Assembly (NCBI GenBank): GCA_021738535.1
Contig: JAIPBU010000033.1
Coordinates: 1 to 44,642 of the forward strand
DNA: 44,642 bases
Source of the DNA: Bacteroidales bacterium
GTDB taxonomy: Bacteria > Bacteroidota > Bacteroidia > Bacteroidales > VadinHA17
Direction of reading: 5' to 3'
A program made the position numbers and the translations under genes. Below, in pieces: positions 1-8,269 of this stretch. Below the pieces are notes generated by a model. The model ran no database searches. It worked only from the letters and a program-made list of their open reading frames with translations, and was not told where the DNA came from. Every line of letters starts with the position of its first letter. Positions within the stretch are counted from its first letter, which is position 1.

Positions 1-2
1 AA

Positions 3-131
3 CTTGTATATCTGGCGACTATGAACTTTCATAAAAAATGGAATAACAAAATATTCGGTTGGAATATTATTTTTAACCAATTAAGTATAATATTTGAAGA
101 TAGAATTGAGAAGAATGACACAGTTAATTGA
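3..131 (+). CDS. possible 3' end of a gene cut by the left window edge
   Basis: A frame is open from the left edge through position 128 and stops with TGA at 129-131. It reads about 42 residues and ends in KNDTVN. No stop precedes it inside the window, so it may be the C-terminus of a gene lying further left, or a chance frame. It contains three tryptophans and a basic start (HKKWNNK). I recognise no family. What follows it is noncoding and palindrome-rich, which fits a gene end here. Confidence 0.25.
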   Translation, partial: LVYLATMNFHKKWNNKIFGWNIIFNQLSIIFEDRIEKNDTVN

Positions 132-169
132 ACATTCCCAAATTAGTTCACCTCCCTGCTTGTATCGCT

Positions 170-246
170 GATGCGGCAGGCATGCCGCATCAATATAAAA
201 AGTCTCCTTTCTGCATGTGTATTTGATGCGGCAGGCATGCCGCATC
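170..246. repeat. two copies of a 22-bp near-palindrome
   Basis: Two identical 22-bp units lie at 170-191 and 225-246. Each has 9-bp arms GATGCGGCA and TGCCGCATC around a 4-nt centre GGCA, so each can form a hairpin. They lie 55 bp apart start to start in noncoding DNA. The layout resembles REP-type extragenic palindromes. No transposase is visible nearby. Confidence 0.8.
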
Positions 247-269
247 TACAAAATCTATAAACATGGTTC

Positions 270-345
270 TTTGCTCTTCGCTCTTTGCTCTTTGCTCTTC
301 GCTCTCCTCTCTCCTCTCTCCTCTCTCTTCCCTACTCCCTGCCAC
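270..345. repeat. pyrimidine-rich low-complexity tract
   Basis: A run built from CTTTGCTCTTCG-like and CTCTCCTCT-like units, almost purely pyrimidine on the + strand. It lies just upstream of the promoter of the secreted protein at 428. Similar tracts recur at 12132-12193, 16646-16810, 36920-36985 and 38795-38860. Confidence 0.75.
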
Positions 346-351
346 ACATCA

Positions 352-382
352 TTGATTTTCTAAAACAATCTTTTTAACTTCG
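352..382 (+). promoter_or_regulatory. Bacteroidota-type promoter for the T9SS protein
   Basis: A TTG at 352-354 is followed after 20 bp by TAACTTCG at 375-382, close to the Bacteroidota -33/-7 consensus TTG and TAnnTTTG. The same pair with the same 20-bp spacing is found before the gene at 18993. The start codon is 45 bp downstream of the -7 box. Confidence 0.5.
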
Positions 383-427
383 TGGATACAACAACCTGTT
401 TCTTTCAAAAAACCACTTATACTTGTC

Positions 428-3400
428 ATGAAAAAACTGACCAACACCCTGATTTTTACATTACTTTTTACCGGCTTATCCGTATACAATGCCTCCGCCT
501 TCTCCGGTGAAGGAAGCGGCACCGAAGCAGATCCCTACCAAATAACAACGGTGGAGCAGCTGCAGGAGATGAATGATGATCTTACCGCCCATTATATCCT
601 GGTAAACGACATAGATGCGTCCGCCACCAGCACCTGGAACGGGGGTAAGGGATTTGTACCTGTAGGATACAATTTTTCAGGCAGTTTAGACGGCCGGGGC
701 TACAGCATAATTAATTTATATTCATACGATTTGGACATAATCTGTGGTCTTTTTTCTACAATAGCTTCAGGCGGCGAAATTTCAAATTTGTTTCTTACTA
801 ATTGTATAATAACTCCATCACCTGACCAGATGGGTACCGGAGCTATTGCAGGTAAAAACAGCGGCAGTATTATTAATTGCCATACAAGCGGTACAGTAAC
901 TGGAAATATGTTTCATGGTGTAGGTGGTGTTGCAGGCATTAATTACGGGTTAATAGAGAATTCAGGCAGCAGCTGTGATGTGGGAGATGCAACAAATTAT
1001 CCCAACATAGTAGGCGGGCTTGCAGGCAGAAACGAAGGACAAATAATCAATTGCTCAACAACGGGGAACATAATAGGAAAAAATGCCGGTGGAATTGTAG
1101 CATTTAATGCATCAGCAGGAACTATACAGGATTCTTTCTCTGAGAGTTCCGTTGATGGCAACGCTGACATTGGTGGATTTACAGGTAAGAATTTTGGCAC
1201 TATTGATAATTGTTATGCAAAAGGGAATATATGCCAGTCTATTGAAGGACTTGAGAATCACGGTGGATTTGCCGGCAGTAATTATGGAGACATAAGTAAC
1301 TGCTACTCTACAGGTAATACAATAGGCTCCAGCTATTCAGGTGGTTTCGTAGGTTTAAATGACACGGATGGTACTATTATTAATTCTTATTCAGAGGGTT
1401 CGGTTTCTCACGATGGATTGGAAGGTTTTGGCGGATTTGTTGGAAATAACAACGGTACTATTAATAATTGCTTTTCCCGGTGCGACCTTGATGGAACCGG
1501 AGACTATGTCGCCGGATTTGCCGGTATCAATGCCGGGCTTATATACTCATCCTACAGTACCGGCAGTGTTGCCGGTGCATCTAACCTGGCAGGCTTTTGT
1601 TCATTAAACACCAGTGATATATCAAACTGCTTCTGGGATAAAGAAACATCAGGCCAATCAGCCAGCGCAGGGGGTGCCGGCAAAACAACAACAGAGATGA
1701 AAGATGTTTCCACCTTCACCAGTACGGCAACGAGCGGACTTGATAATCCATGGGACTTTGTGGATGATCCTAACGATGACACAGGCAGCCAGGACTACTG
1801 GAGTATAACACAGGGAATTAATTCAGGTTATCCATACCTGAAATGCCAGGAACCATCAGGTAATATATTTTATGTTGATAAAAATGCTGCCGGGCTGAGA
1901 AACGGTCTCTCATGGACAAATGCATACAGTAATTTGCAGGATGCATTAAATGATAAGTGGCTTGAACAGGGAGATACTGTCTGGGTAGCTGATGCTACAT
2001 ACCTGCCCGATGAAGGTACAGGCTATACCGCAGGTGCCAGGGATACAAGTTTCAGGATCCCCGACGGTGTGGAGCTATACGGGGGGTTTTCCGGTACCGA
2101 AACATCGCATGAGCAAAGAGACCCTGATGCGAACATCACAATATTGAGTGGAGATATCGGTTCCCCCGCTGATGCAGCTGATAACTCAATTCACGTTTTA
2201 ACAGCCGGTAACAATGCAATAATTGATGGCTTCACAATAAAGCACGGAAATGCTAACGGCAGTAATGAACAATCCCTTGGGGGAGGAATATATCTTAAAG
2301 AGAATTCTACAGGCATAAAAATTGAAAATTGTACACTGAGAGAAAACAATGCCGGGCAGGGAGGGGCTGTCTCTGCCGACGGATTTGTTGACTTCAGCAT
2401 AAGCTCCTGCATTTTTTACGCTAACACTGCAACACACGGGGCTGCCGTCCACTGTGAAAACAGTGAAGGGAACATATACTACTCAACTTTTGCTGAAAAC
2501 ACAGCATCAAACTATGGTGCAGGATTATATTACTGGGGCGGCGGCTCCGGATCTCCTGAGATAAGAAACTGCACATTTTATCAGAATGAAGCTCCGTCAG
2601 GTGCTTCAATTCATTGCAGGGCAGCAGGTATTAATGCACAGGTCATGAACTCACTGCATTACGGAAGTACAGGAGATGATATAGTATTAACAAACGGTGC
2701 CGCCATAGATGTCAGCTACAGCCGGATTCCCCAGGCAGGCTATACAGGAAACAATAATAACATTAATGATGATCCTATGATCGAATCATTTTCAGAGGGC
2801 AACCTGCAGCTTTATTCAATATCACCATGTATAGATGCCGGTGACCCTTCTTCTCCAAACGATCCTGACGATACAAGGGCCAATATGGGGAATTTCCATT
2901 CAACAACAGACGATGTCACAAACCCGGTACTCACCACCAAAGATGCTACCTTATACCTCGACTCAGAAGGAACGGGAACTATTCAAAAACAAGATGTGGT
3001 AGAAAACGCTTCTGATAACCTCGCTGTTGCAGATACAAGCCTGAGCAGACAGTCATTCTCCTGCGCTGATACAGAAGCAGCTGTTCTTATTGATGTTACC
3101 CTTACCGATTTATATAGTAATTCTGATACTGAACAATCATCAATCACAGTGCTTGACACCATATCCCCGGTAATCACATGCCCCGGCAACCAGTATGTTG
3201 AGGCAGGACCCGGTGATATATATACTGTTTCAGGCAGCGAATTTGACCCGGCTGAAACAGGAGATAACTGCTCCGTTGCCGGCTATCAAAACGATTATAA
3301 CAACCTTTCTACACTGGATGGTGCAGAGATACCCTACGGCACAACAACAATAGTATGGACAGTCACTGATAACAGTGGCAACACAAAGTCCTGCAGCTTT

Positions 3401-3658
3401 GATGTTGATGTCAGTGAATACACAAATATTTATCAGGGTGAAGAAGATAAGATTAAGGTTTATCCCAACCCGGTAAGAGACAAATTAAAGATAATAAACC
3501 CTTCAGGCGAAAGCCTTAATTACAGCATAGCCGATCTTGCAGGAAACATGCTAATTAAGGCTCAACTCAAAGGTAATGAAATTGATGTAAGCAGTCTTGA
3601 CGAAGGGATGTACATCCTGAAAATAAATGACCACATTTTCAAGATAATAAAAGAATAA
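428..3658 (+). CDS. T9SS-exported GLUG / beta-helix surface protein
   Basis: A 1076-residue secreted protein. Residues 1-24 are a signal peptide ending in NASA. About residues 130-430 hold a series of GLUG-like repeats, recognisable by recurring GGxxGxNxGxIxNCxxxG segments. About residues 500-830 look like a right-handed parallel beta-helix of the Pmp/polymorphic outer-membrane type, with FYVDKNAAG at the start and Asn/Gly-rich turns. A HYR/Ig-like domain follows (ITCPGNQYVEAG ... VWTVTDNSGNTKSC). The last ~65 residues, beginning KVYPNPVRDKLKI, are a type A T9SS sorting domain, so the protein should be exported through the Por system and anchored or released at the surface. It is probably an adhesin or matrix protein; no catalytic motif is visible. 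It stands alone, with its own promoter, and faces the next gene convergently. Confidence 0.85.
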   Translation: MKKLTNTLIFTLLFTGLSVYNASAFSGEGSGTEADPYQITTVEQLQEMNDDLTAHYILVNDIDASATSTWNGGKGFVPVGYNFSGSLDGRGYSIINLYSYDLDIICGLFSTIASGGEISNLFLTNCIITPSPDQMGTGAIAGKNSGSIINCHTSGTVTGNMFHGVGGVAGINYGLIENSGSSCDVGDATNYPNIVGGLAGRNEGQIINCSTTGNIIGKNAGGIVAFNASAGTIQDSFSESSVDGNADIGGFTGKNFGTIDNCYAKGNICQSIEGLENHGGFAGSNYGDISNCYSTGNTIGSSYSGGFVGLNDTDGTIINSYSEGSVSHDGLEGFGGFVGNNNGTINNCFSRCDLDGTGDYVAGFAGINAGLIYSSYSTGSVAGASNLAGFCSLNTSDISNCFWDKETSGQSASAGGAGKTTTEMKDVSTFTSTATSGLDNPWDFVDDPNDDTGSQDYWSITQGINSGYPYLKCQEPSGNIFYVDKNAAGLRNGLSWTNAYSNLQDALNDKWLEQGDTVWVADATYLPDEGTGYTAGARDTSFRIPDGVELYGGFSGTETSHEQRDPDANITILSGDIGSPADAADNSIHVLTAGNNAIIDGFTIKHGNANGSNEQSLGGGIYLKENSTGIKIENCTLRENNAGQGGAVSADGFVDFSISSCIFYANTATHGAAVHCENSEGNIYYSTFAENTASNYGAGLYYWGGGSGSPEIRNCTFYQNEAPSGASIHCRAAGINAQVMNSLHYGSTGDDIVLTNGAAIDVSYSRIPQAGYTGNNNNINDDPMIESFSEGNLQLYSISPCIDAGDPSSPNDPDDTRANMGNFHSTTDDVTNPVLTTKDATLYLDSEGTGTIQKQDVVENASDNLAVADTSLSRQSFSCADTEAAVLIDVTLTDLYSNSDTEQSSITVLDTISPVITCPGNQYVEAGPGDIYTVSGSEFDPAETGDNCSVAGYQNDYNNLSTLDGAEIPYGTTTIVWTVTDNSGNTKSCSFDVDVSEYTNIYQGEEDKIKVYPNPVRDKLKIINPSGESLNYSIADLAGNMLIKAQLKGNEIDVSSLDEGMYILKINDHIFKIIKE

Positions 3659-3684
3659 GTCGCTTCGTCACTTAGTCGCTTCGT
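3658..3684. repeat. 12-bp direct repeat between convergent genes
   Basis: AGTCGCTTCGTC occurs at 3658-3669 and again at 3673-3684. It fills the 27-bp gap between two convergent genes and includes the last base of the first stop codon. No terminator-like stem is apparent here. Confidence 0.7.
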
Positions 3685-3685
3685 C

Positions 3686-4360
3686 TCAGAATGACTCCTT
3701 AACAACCCTGTCGTCGCCTACCCCCATCTCACCAAGGTGCTCTTCCACTGCCTTCATCATGGGAGGTGGCCCGCACAGGTAGATAATCCCTTCGTGGGGA
3801 TTGACAAATTCCTCCAGCAGGTCCCTGTCGATAAAACCGTGACGATATCCGTCTACTTCTTCCTTTGCCAGGATATTAATAGAATTATCACTGCCCAGGA
3901 TATCCTTCAGCTCATCCTCAAGGATTATGTCGCCTGCCGTGTTGTTTGCAAAAAGAAGCTTGTTGCCGGCGATGGCATCCTCTGACTGCAGGTGCCTAAG
4001 TATTGATATAAAGGGAGTTATACCCGAGCCACCCGCTATGAACACGCCTTCACCGCTGTACTTAATGGAGCCCCAGGGCGGACCGGTAATGAGCTCATCA
4101 CCTTTGCCCAGACTGTCAATTTCATTGGTTACACCCCCGTGAGATTTGTAAATCTTGATGACCAGTTCAAGGTCGTCATCCCCTGGAAGACCGGTGAAAG
4201 TAAAGGGGCGCTTCTCATCTTTCCAGCCTTTTTTGCCAACGGCAATGCTGGCTGCCTGGCCGGGACTGAAACTATAGCCCTCCGGCTTCTCCAGGCGGAA
4301 ACCTTTAACATCATGTGTAAGCTGATTTACCTCGAGTATCTTTACGGTGTATTCTTTCAT
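3686..4360 (-). CDS. FAD/NAD(P)-binding ferredoxin-reductase-type oxidoreductase
   Basis: A 224-residue cytoplasmic flavoprotein of the ferredoxin-NADP reductase superfamily. The N-terminal beta-barrel carries the flavin-binding RPFTFT at 51-56 (usual form RxY[ST]) and GPPWGSI near 93. The C-terminal nucleotide-binding half has GGSGITP at 110-116 and CGPPPMM at 196-202, the usual NAD(P)H-site motifs. The length equals the FAD plus NAD domains with no fused [2Fe-2S] domain, so its electron partner must be a separate protein. It would pass electrons between NAD(P)H and a ferredoxin, flavodoxin or similar acceptor; the real partner cannot be told from this window. The gene is single and diverges from the MFS transporter. 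Confidence 0.85.
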   Translation of the reverse strand: MKEYTVKILEVNQLTHDVKGFRLEKPEGYSFSPGQAASIAVGKKGWKDEKRPFTFTGLPGDDDLELVIKIYKSHGGVTNEIDSLGKGDELITGPPWGSIKYSGEGVFIAGGSGITPFISILRHLQSEDAIAGNKLLFANNTAGDIILEDELKDILGSDNSINILAKEEVDGYRHGFIDRDLLEEFVNPHEGIIYLCGPPPMMKAVEEHLGEMGVGDDRVVKESF

Positions 4361-4527
4361 TCTATCACTCTTTTATTAATGATATAACAATATAAGCATA
4401 GTATTGATCAATGGCAAGTGCCGTCGGTGGCCAGGGCTCAGTAGTGCCTGTTCCATGCACGGCACTGTTGTGTTTCACCAAAATAGATGCTAATTTTACA
4501 GCGACTGGCCAAAACATTTGGGCGATA

Positions 4528-5760
4528 ATGACTGATAAACAGATAATACCCCGAAAGATATCAAAGCGTAATTTCAGTGCCTTCCTCTGGCATGCAGGCT
4601 TTCTTGCATTTGCCCAGAGCTTTATGGATGTGGATACCATTATCCCGGCCATGATAGTGGAGAGCGGTGGCAATGCCTTCCATATAGGGCTGATGACGGC
4701 AATAATGCTGGGCGGGTCAAGCTTCTCGCAGATCATCTTTGCCCCCTATATAAGCAACCGTCCCTACAAGAAAAAATACCTGCTCAGCGGCATAAATGCA
4801 CGTATTATCTCCCTTGTTGCCCTCGGCATACTGCTTTACTTCATGCGCGGAAAGGAATCGGGAGCAATTCTGCTTATTATCTTTTTCCTTATAACCATAT
4901 TCTCGCTGGGCGGGGCCTTCGCCAACATAGGCTACATAGATATAATGGGCAAGTCAATTAATCCGCGCCTGCGAAAACGGTTTTTCAGCTCGAAGCAGGT
5001 GATTACCGGCATTATAGTGCTGGTATCCGCCTACCTGGCGAAAGAACTGATAAGCGCAAAGGAATACCCCGAAAACTATGCATGGTCTTTCTTCACAGGC
5101 GGCATACTGCTGCTGGTGGCATCGCTGGGATTCTGGCGGATAAAAGAAGCACTGCCGTCGCAGATGACCATTAAAAACATCAGGGAGTATTTTGATACAC
5201 TTCGCAGCGAGTTAAAGGAGAACAGGCGACTGGTATATTTCCTTGGTTTTATCAACACCCAGGGGGTGGTGCTTGTCTTTCTGCCTTTCGTTATGCTTCA
5301 TGCCAAGCAATCGTTTGCTGCGGAAAGCAAGGAAACGGGGATATTCCTGCTGAGCAAGACAATAGGACTGGTCTTTGTCAGCATACTTGTATTCATCTAC
5401 TCCGGTAAACTCAAATATAACATGCTGCTCTATGTTAATATTTTCCTGTCTGTTATGCTGTCCGTGCTGGCCCTGAGCGTTGACAACCTGGTGGCCATGC
5501 GCTATATCTTCATCCTTGGTGGCATAGCCTTCTCCCTTTACAAGATCAGTATGAACGGTGTGCTGCTTGAAGTATCAGGCAACCATAACAGGGCTATCTA
5601 TGCCGGCTTTGCGGGGGCAGGGAACATACTGCCTGCACTGTTTCCCCTGTTCGGGGGATGGCTGATCAATAACTGGGGCTTTAATGCTTTCTGCTATATT
5701 TTTATTGGTGTAATAGTATTGTCCCTCTTCTTTGTATATAAAATGAAATGCAGGAACTGA
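4528..5760 (+). CDS. MFS-type membrane transporter
   Basis: About 410 residues if started at ATG 4528 (MTDKQIIPRKISKRNF). The frame stays open upstream to 4411, but those 39 residues are not helix-forming and overlap the divergent promoter region, so the inner start is preferred. The protein shows around 12 hydrophobic segments arranged in two halves, with a short charged loop (IKNIREYFDTLRSELKENRR) in the middle, the usual layout of a major facilitator. Its N-terminal segment (FLAFAQSFMDVDTIIPAMIVESGGNAFHIG, here split by context) resembles Bacteroidota MFS proteins of unknown substrate. The substrate cannot be predicted. It is convergent with nrfA downstream. Confidence 0.8.
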   Translation: MTDKQIIPRKISKRNFSAFLWHAGFLAFAQSFMDVDTIIPAMIVESGGNAFHIGLMTAIMLGGSSFSQIIFAPYISNRPYKKKYLLSGINARIISLVALGILLYFMRGKESGAILLIIFFLITIFSLGGAFANIGYIDIMGKSINPRLRKRFFSSKQVITGIIVLVSAYLAKELISAKEYPENYAWSFFTGGILLLVASLGFWRIKEALPSQMTIKNIREYFDTLRSELKENRRLVYFLGFINTQGVVLVFLPFVMLHAKQSFAAESKETGIFLLSKTIGLVFVSILVFIYSGKLKYNMLLYVNIFLSVMLSVLALSVDNLVAMRYIFILGGIAFSLYKISMNGVLLEVSGNHNRAIYAGFAGAGNILPALFPLFGGWLINNWGFNAFCYIFIGVIVLSLFFVYKMKCRN

Positions 5761-5822
5761 ATCATTCTTCTGCTGGTGAAGATTATTCAAATCCCGGAAA
5801 CTTTTTTAAGACAAATCTTAAA

Positions 5823-7325
5823 TCACAGGGCTTCACTACCCCATCGTTCATGCCTTTCTGCTGCTACTGAATCCCAGCGCGGCACTATGTTTTCCAGGAA
5901 AAATTCCTTTTCGGCATTCAGCTTATCCATATCCAGGCCAATATATTCCTGTGCCTCTGCCTTGGTTGAGATAGGAGGATAGGACACCTCCCCCTCAAAG
6001 CCTTTGCTGATAAGTATGCGTGCCAGCTTAATGCGTCCTTCCTGCACTATATCTATGGCTGAACCAATAACCCTGCTAATCTCCACGGGCGAATGGAAGG
6101 ATCCTCCATGTGTGGCCGCGGTATAATCCCATCGCCACTGTGCATGCCTGATAGCCGTCAGCACCTCTTCCATCTCCTCCTCGCTGGCTCCCAGGTCCCA
6201 TGCCTTCTTTGCCTCCGTGTGTGCCCTCACCAGCAGTCGTTCCAGCTGGTCACGGTTCTCAATGATCATGTCCTGCCTCTCGTACACATTATTAACCAGC
6301 TTTTCCGTTTCTTCGCGGTGGCACACCTGGCATGAATTGGATACATTATCGAGGGGACTCCTCACATGGTGGTCGGCATACTTCATCCCTCCCTCATTAA
6401 TGTAGGGCATATGGCAATCGGCACAGGCCACTCCCCTGTCGGCGTGCACACCTGTCATAAACACCTCGTAATCGGGGTGCTGTGCCTTGAGCATTGGTGT
6501 ACGGCTCATGGCATGTGTCCAGTCGGCGAACCCGGCATTATCATAGTATTCCTCCATCTCCTCTGCTGTTTGCCCATTATCCCACGGGAAGGTAAGGTAA
6601 TTGCCCTCACCCTTGAAATAATATTCTACATGGCACTGAGCACATACAAGGCTTCGCATCTCCTGGTGCGATGCTTTAGCAATATCCTTTCCCGTTCGCT
6701 CGAAGGCCTCAATAAGAGCAGGCCTTGTAATGCGCAGGTTCATAGTAACGGGATCGTGGCAATCGGCGCATCCAATGGCATTTACTATCTCCTCACCCCT
6801 TGAAGCCCAGCTGCCCTTGTAAAACTCAGCTACACCCACTTCATTCATCACCCTGGGCACATCAGGCCCCTTGCAGGTCCAGCAGGTATTTGGCATAGGT
6901 CCCTTATCAGGTTCGGTAGGACCGCCGGTCCTCAGGATCTCGCGTATGTCTTCTATGGCATAAGCATGACCACGACCCTGGTTATATTCCTTTGAAAAAC
7001 CGTAGCCGGCCCACAAAACAACCAGTCGCGGGTCCACTTCAAGCATGTCTATCCATGAATTACCGTTGTACTTACTCTTAAAGGAAGTATCAAGGGTCAT
7101 CATGTAGGACTGGTATTCCCTCGGGAAATTCTTACCCCACTCAGCGTTGCGGGGTTCAAACTCTGACAGTTCAACCTGCGGGGTATAAGCGAACTGTGCC
7201 TCTGCCCTTCTTTCGATTATGGACGAAGCCAGCAGGCCCAGCAGGAAAACCACTATTACCGTGGCTCCGAATATCAGCCATCCCAGCCATGGCTTATTGT
7301 TTATTTTTTCTCTCAGTGTAGTCAT
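5823..7325 (-). CDS. nrfA: Ammonia-forming cytochrome c nitrite reductase, catalytic subunit NrfA
   Basis: A 500-residue pentaheme protein that reduces nitrite to ammonium in six electrons at the periplasmic face. A membrane segment or uncleaved signal spans about 14-35. Heme sites are CWTCK at 148-152 (the lysine-ligated catalytic heme, diagnostic of NrfA), CADCH 186-190, CAQCH 228-232, CADCH 301-305 and CQVCH 332-336. The pair VEYYF after the third heme provides the conserved active-site Tyr and the Ca-binding Glu, and QHPDYE near 282-287 supplies the active-site His. The gene follows nrfH by 33 bp on the same strand, so the two form an operon. It should support respiratory nitrite ammonification fed by quinol through NrfH. 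Size and all motifs are normal for the family. Confidence 0.97.
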   Translation of the reverse strand: MTTLREKINNKPWLGWLIFGATVIVVFLLGLLASSIIERRAEAQFAYTPQVELSEFEPRNAEWGKNFPREYQSYMMTLDTSFKSKYNGNSWIDMLEVDPRLVVLWAGYGFSKEYNQGRGHAYAIEDIREILRTGGPTEPDKGPMPNTCWTCKGPDVPRVMNEVGVAEFYKGSWASRGEEIVNAIGCADCHDPVTMNLRITRPALIEAFERTGKDIAKASHQEMRSLVCAQCHVEYYFKGEGNYLTFPWDNGQTAEEMEEYYDNAGFADWTHAMSRTPMLKAQHPDYEVFMTGVHADRGVACADCHMPYINEGGMKYADHHVRSPLDNVSNSCQVCHREETEKLVNNVYERQDMIIENRDQLERLLVRAHTEAKKAWDLGASEEEMEEVLTAIRHAQWRWDYTAATHGGSFHSPVEISRVIGSAIDIVQEGRIKLARILISKGFEGEVSYPPISTKAEAQEYIGLDMDKLNAEKEFFLENIVPRWDSVAAERHERWGSEAL

Positions 7326-7358
7326 GTTATATGCTTTGTTTTATTAATGTTCCGGGTT

Positions 7359-7937
7359 TTACTTAGTTAATGATTTCAGCCAGTCGGGCACAGGGCTTTC
7401 AGGCAGTGGCACCCTGGCCCACGGTGTACTGGCAAGGCTGTTAACCCTTCCATGTGGCACTTCGCGGTGACAATCCCAGCAGAGACGTTCTTGTGCTTCC
7501 TCGTACTGCCTGCTGTCACCGCCGAAATATTTAAAGCCGTGCAATACCTGGTCGTGACAACGCAGGCAGTTATCCTGTACCACCTTAACTCCTGCATGCC
7601 TTATCTGTATCACCTGTGGTTCATTACGCAGGGTGAACACCGTGGCATGCCTGAGCCCGTCGGCTGCCTTGAAATAGTATTTGCTTACCACGTTATTATG
7701 AGGTACATGGCAATCGTTGCAATGAGTCCATTCGCGATGCGAGCTATGGCTCCATGTTGCATACTGCGGAGCCATGATATGGCAGTTAGTGCAGGTCTCC
7801 GGCCTGTCCGACAGGTAGGAAGGAGCACGTGAGATATGCAGTACATAAAACCCCAGCCCGGTAAAAATGCCCAGGACCACGATAACGGTCAGTCTCCAGT
7901 ATGATGGGGGCATCAGGTAATTCAGCAGTTTCTTCAT
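7359..7937 (-). CDS. nrfH: Tetraheme quinol dehydrogenase NrfH, membrane anchor of NrfA
   Basis: A 192-residue NapC/NirT-family protein. One N-terminal membrane helix (about 15-35, TVIVVLGIFTGLGFYVLHIS) is followed by four c-type heme sites: CTNCH near 46, CNDCH near 73, CLRCH near 124 and CWDCH near 153. It oxidises menaquinol at the membrane and passes electrons to NrfA, which lies 33 bp downstream. The order nrfH-nrfA is the standard one in epsilonproteobacteria, deltaproteobacteria and Bacteroidota. I find no clear CRP/FNR site in the upstream 330 bp, so its regulation is not evident. Confidence 0.95.
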   Translation of the reverse strand: MKKLLNYLMPPSYWRLTVIVVLGIFTGLGFYVLHISRAPSYLSDRPETCTNCHIMAPQYATWSHSSHREWTHCNDCHVPHNNVVSKYYFKAADGLRHATVFTLRNEPQVIQIRHAGVKVVQDNCLRCHDQVLHGFKYFGGDSRQYEEAQERLCWDCHREVPHGRVNSLASTPWARVPLPESPVPDWLKSLTK

Positions 7938-8269
7938 ATAGAACGAATATAACCATTTTTCTCCTTAGAATTATTTTAGATAAGTAGCACTTATTTTGAC
8001 CTTAGGGCTACCCCTGAAGCTATGAACAAACTCTTTTTTCCGCCTGCGCTGTGGCAGAAAATCATTCAGTTCCTCGTAAAACCTGAAAGTGCATTCTTTC
8101 ATAAAGCCTCCATTCTCAATCAAATGTAATAAAAATGAATTTGTTTTGCAGCAATGTGCTAATGCTATTCAGGCAGGGACAATTCAGGCAGGGACAATTC
8201 TTAAATCTTCTTTCTTAATTCTTAAATCCCCCGATCTATTCCTTATCTTTATATACAAAAACATATCCC
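7938..8269. other. divergent intergenic region with 15-bp tandem repeat
   Basis: This 332-bp gap separates nrfH and the amidase gene. It holds a perfect tandem pair of ATTCAGGCAGGGACA at 8167-8181 and 8182-8196, followed by TTCTTAAAT-type direct repeats. TATCTTTA at 8244-8251 is a candidate -7 box for the amidase gene. An open frame at 8089-8334 runs through these repeats and into the amidase start, and is not taken as a gene. Confidence 0.6.

Noticed and set aside
3..131. Transposase C-terminus at the left edge
   Set aside because: The short frame has no motif that supports a transposase family; it is listed only as a possible gene end.
4411..4527. N-terminal extension of the MFS transporter
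   Set aside because: The 39 residues are not helix-forming and lie over the divergent promoter region; ATG 4528 gives a normal MFS start.
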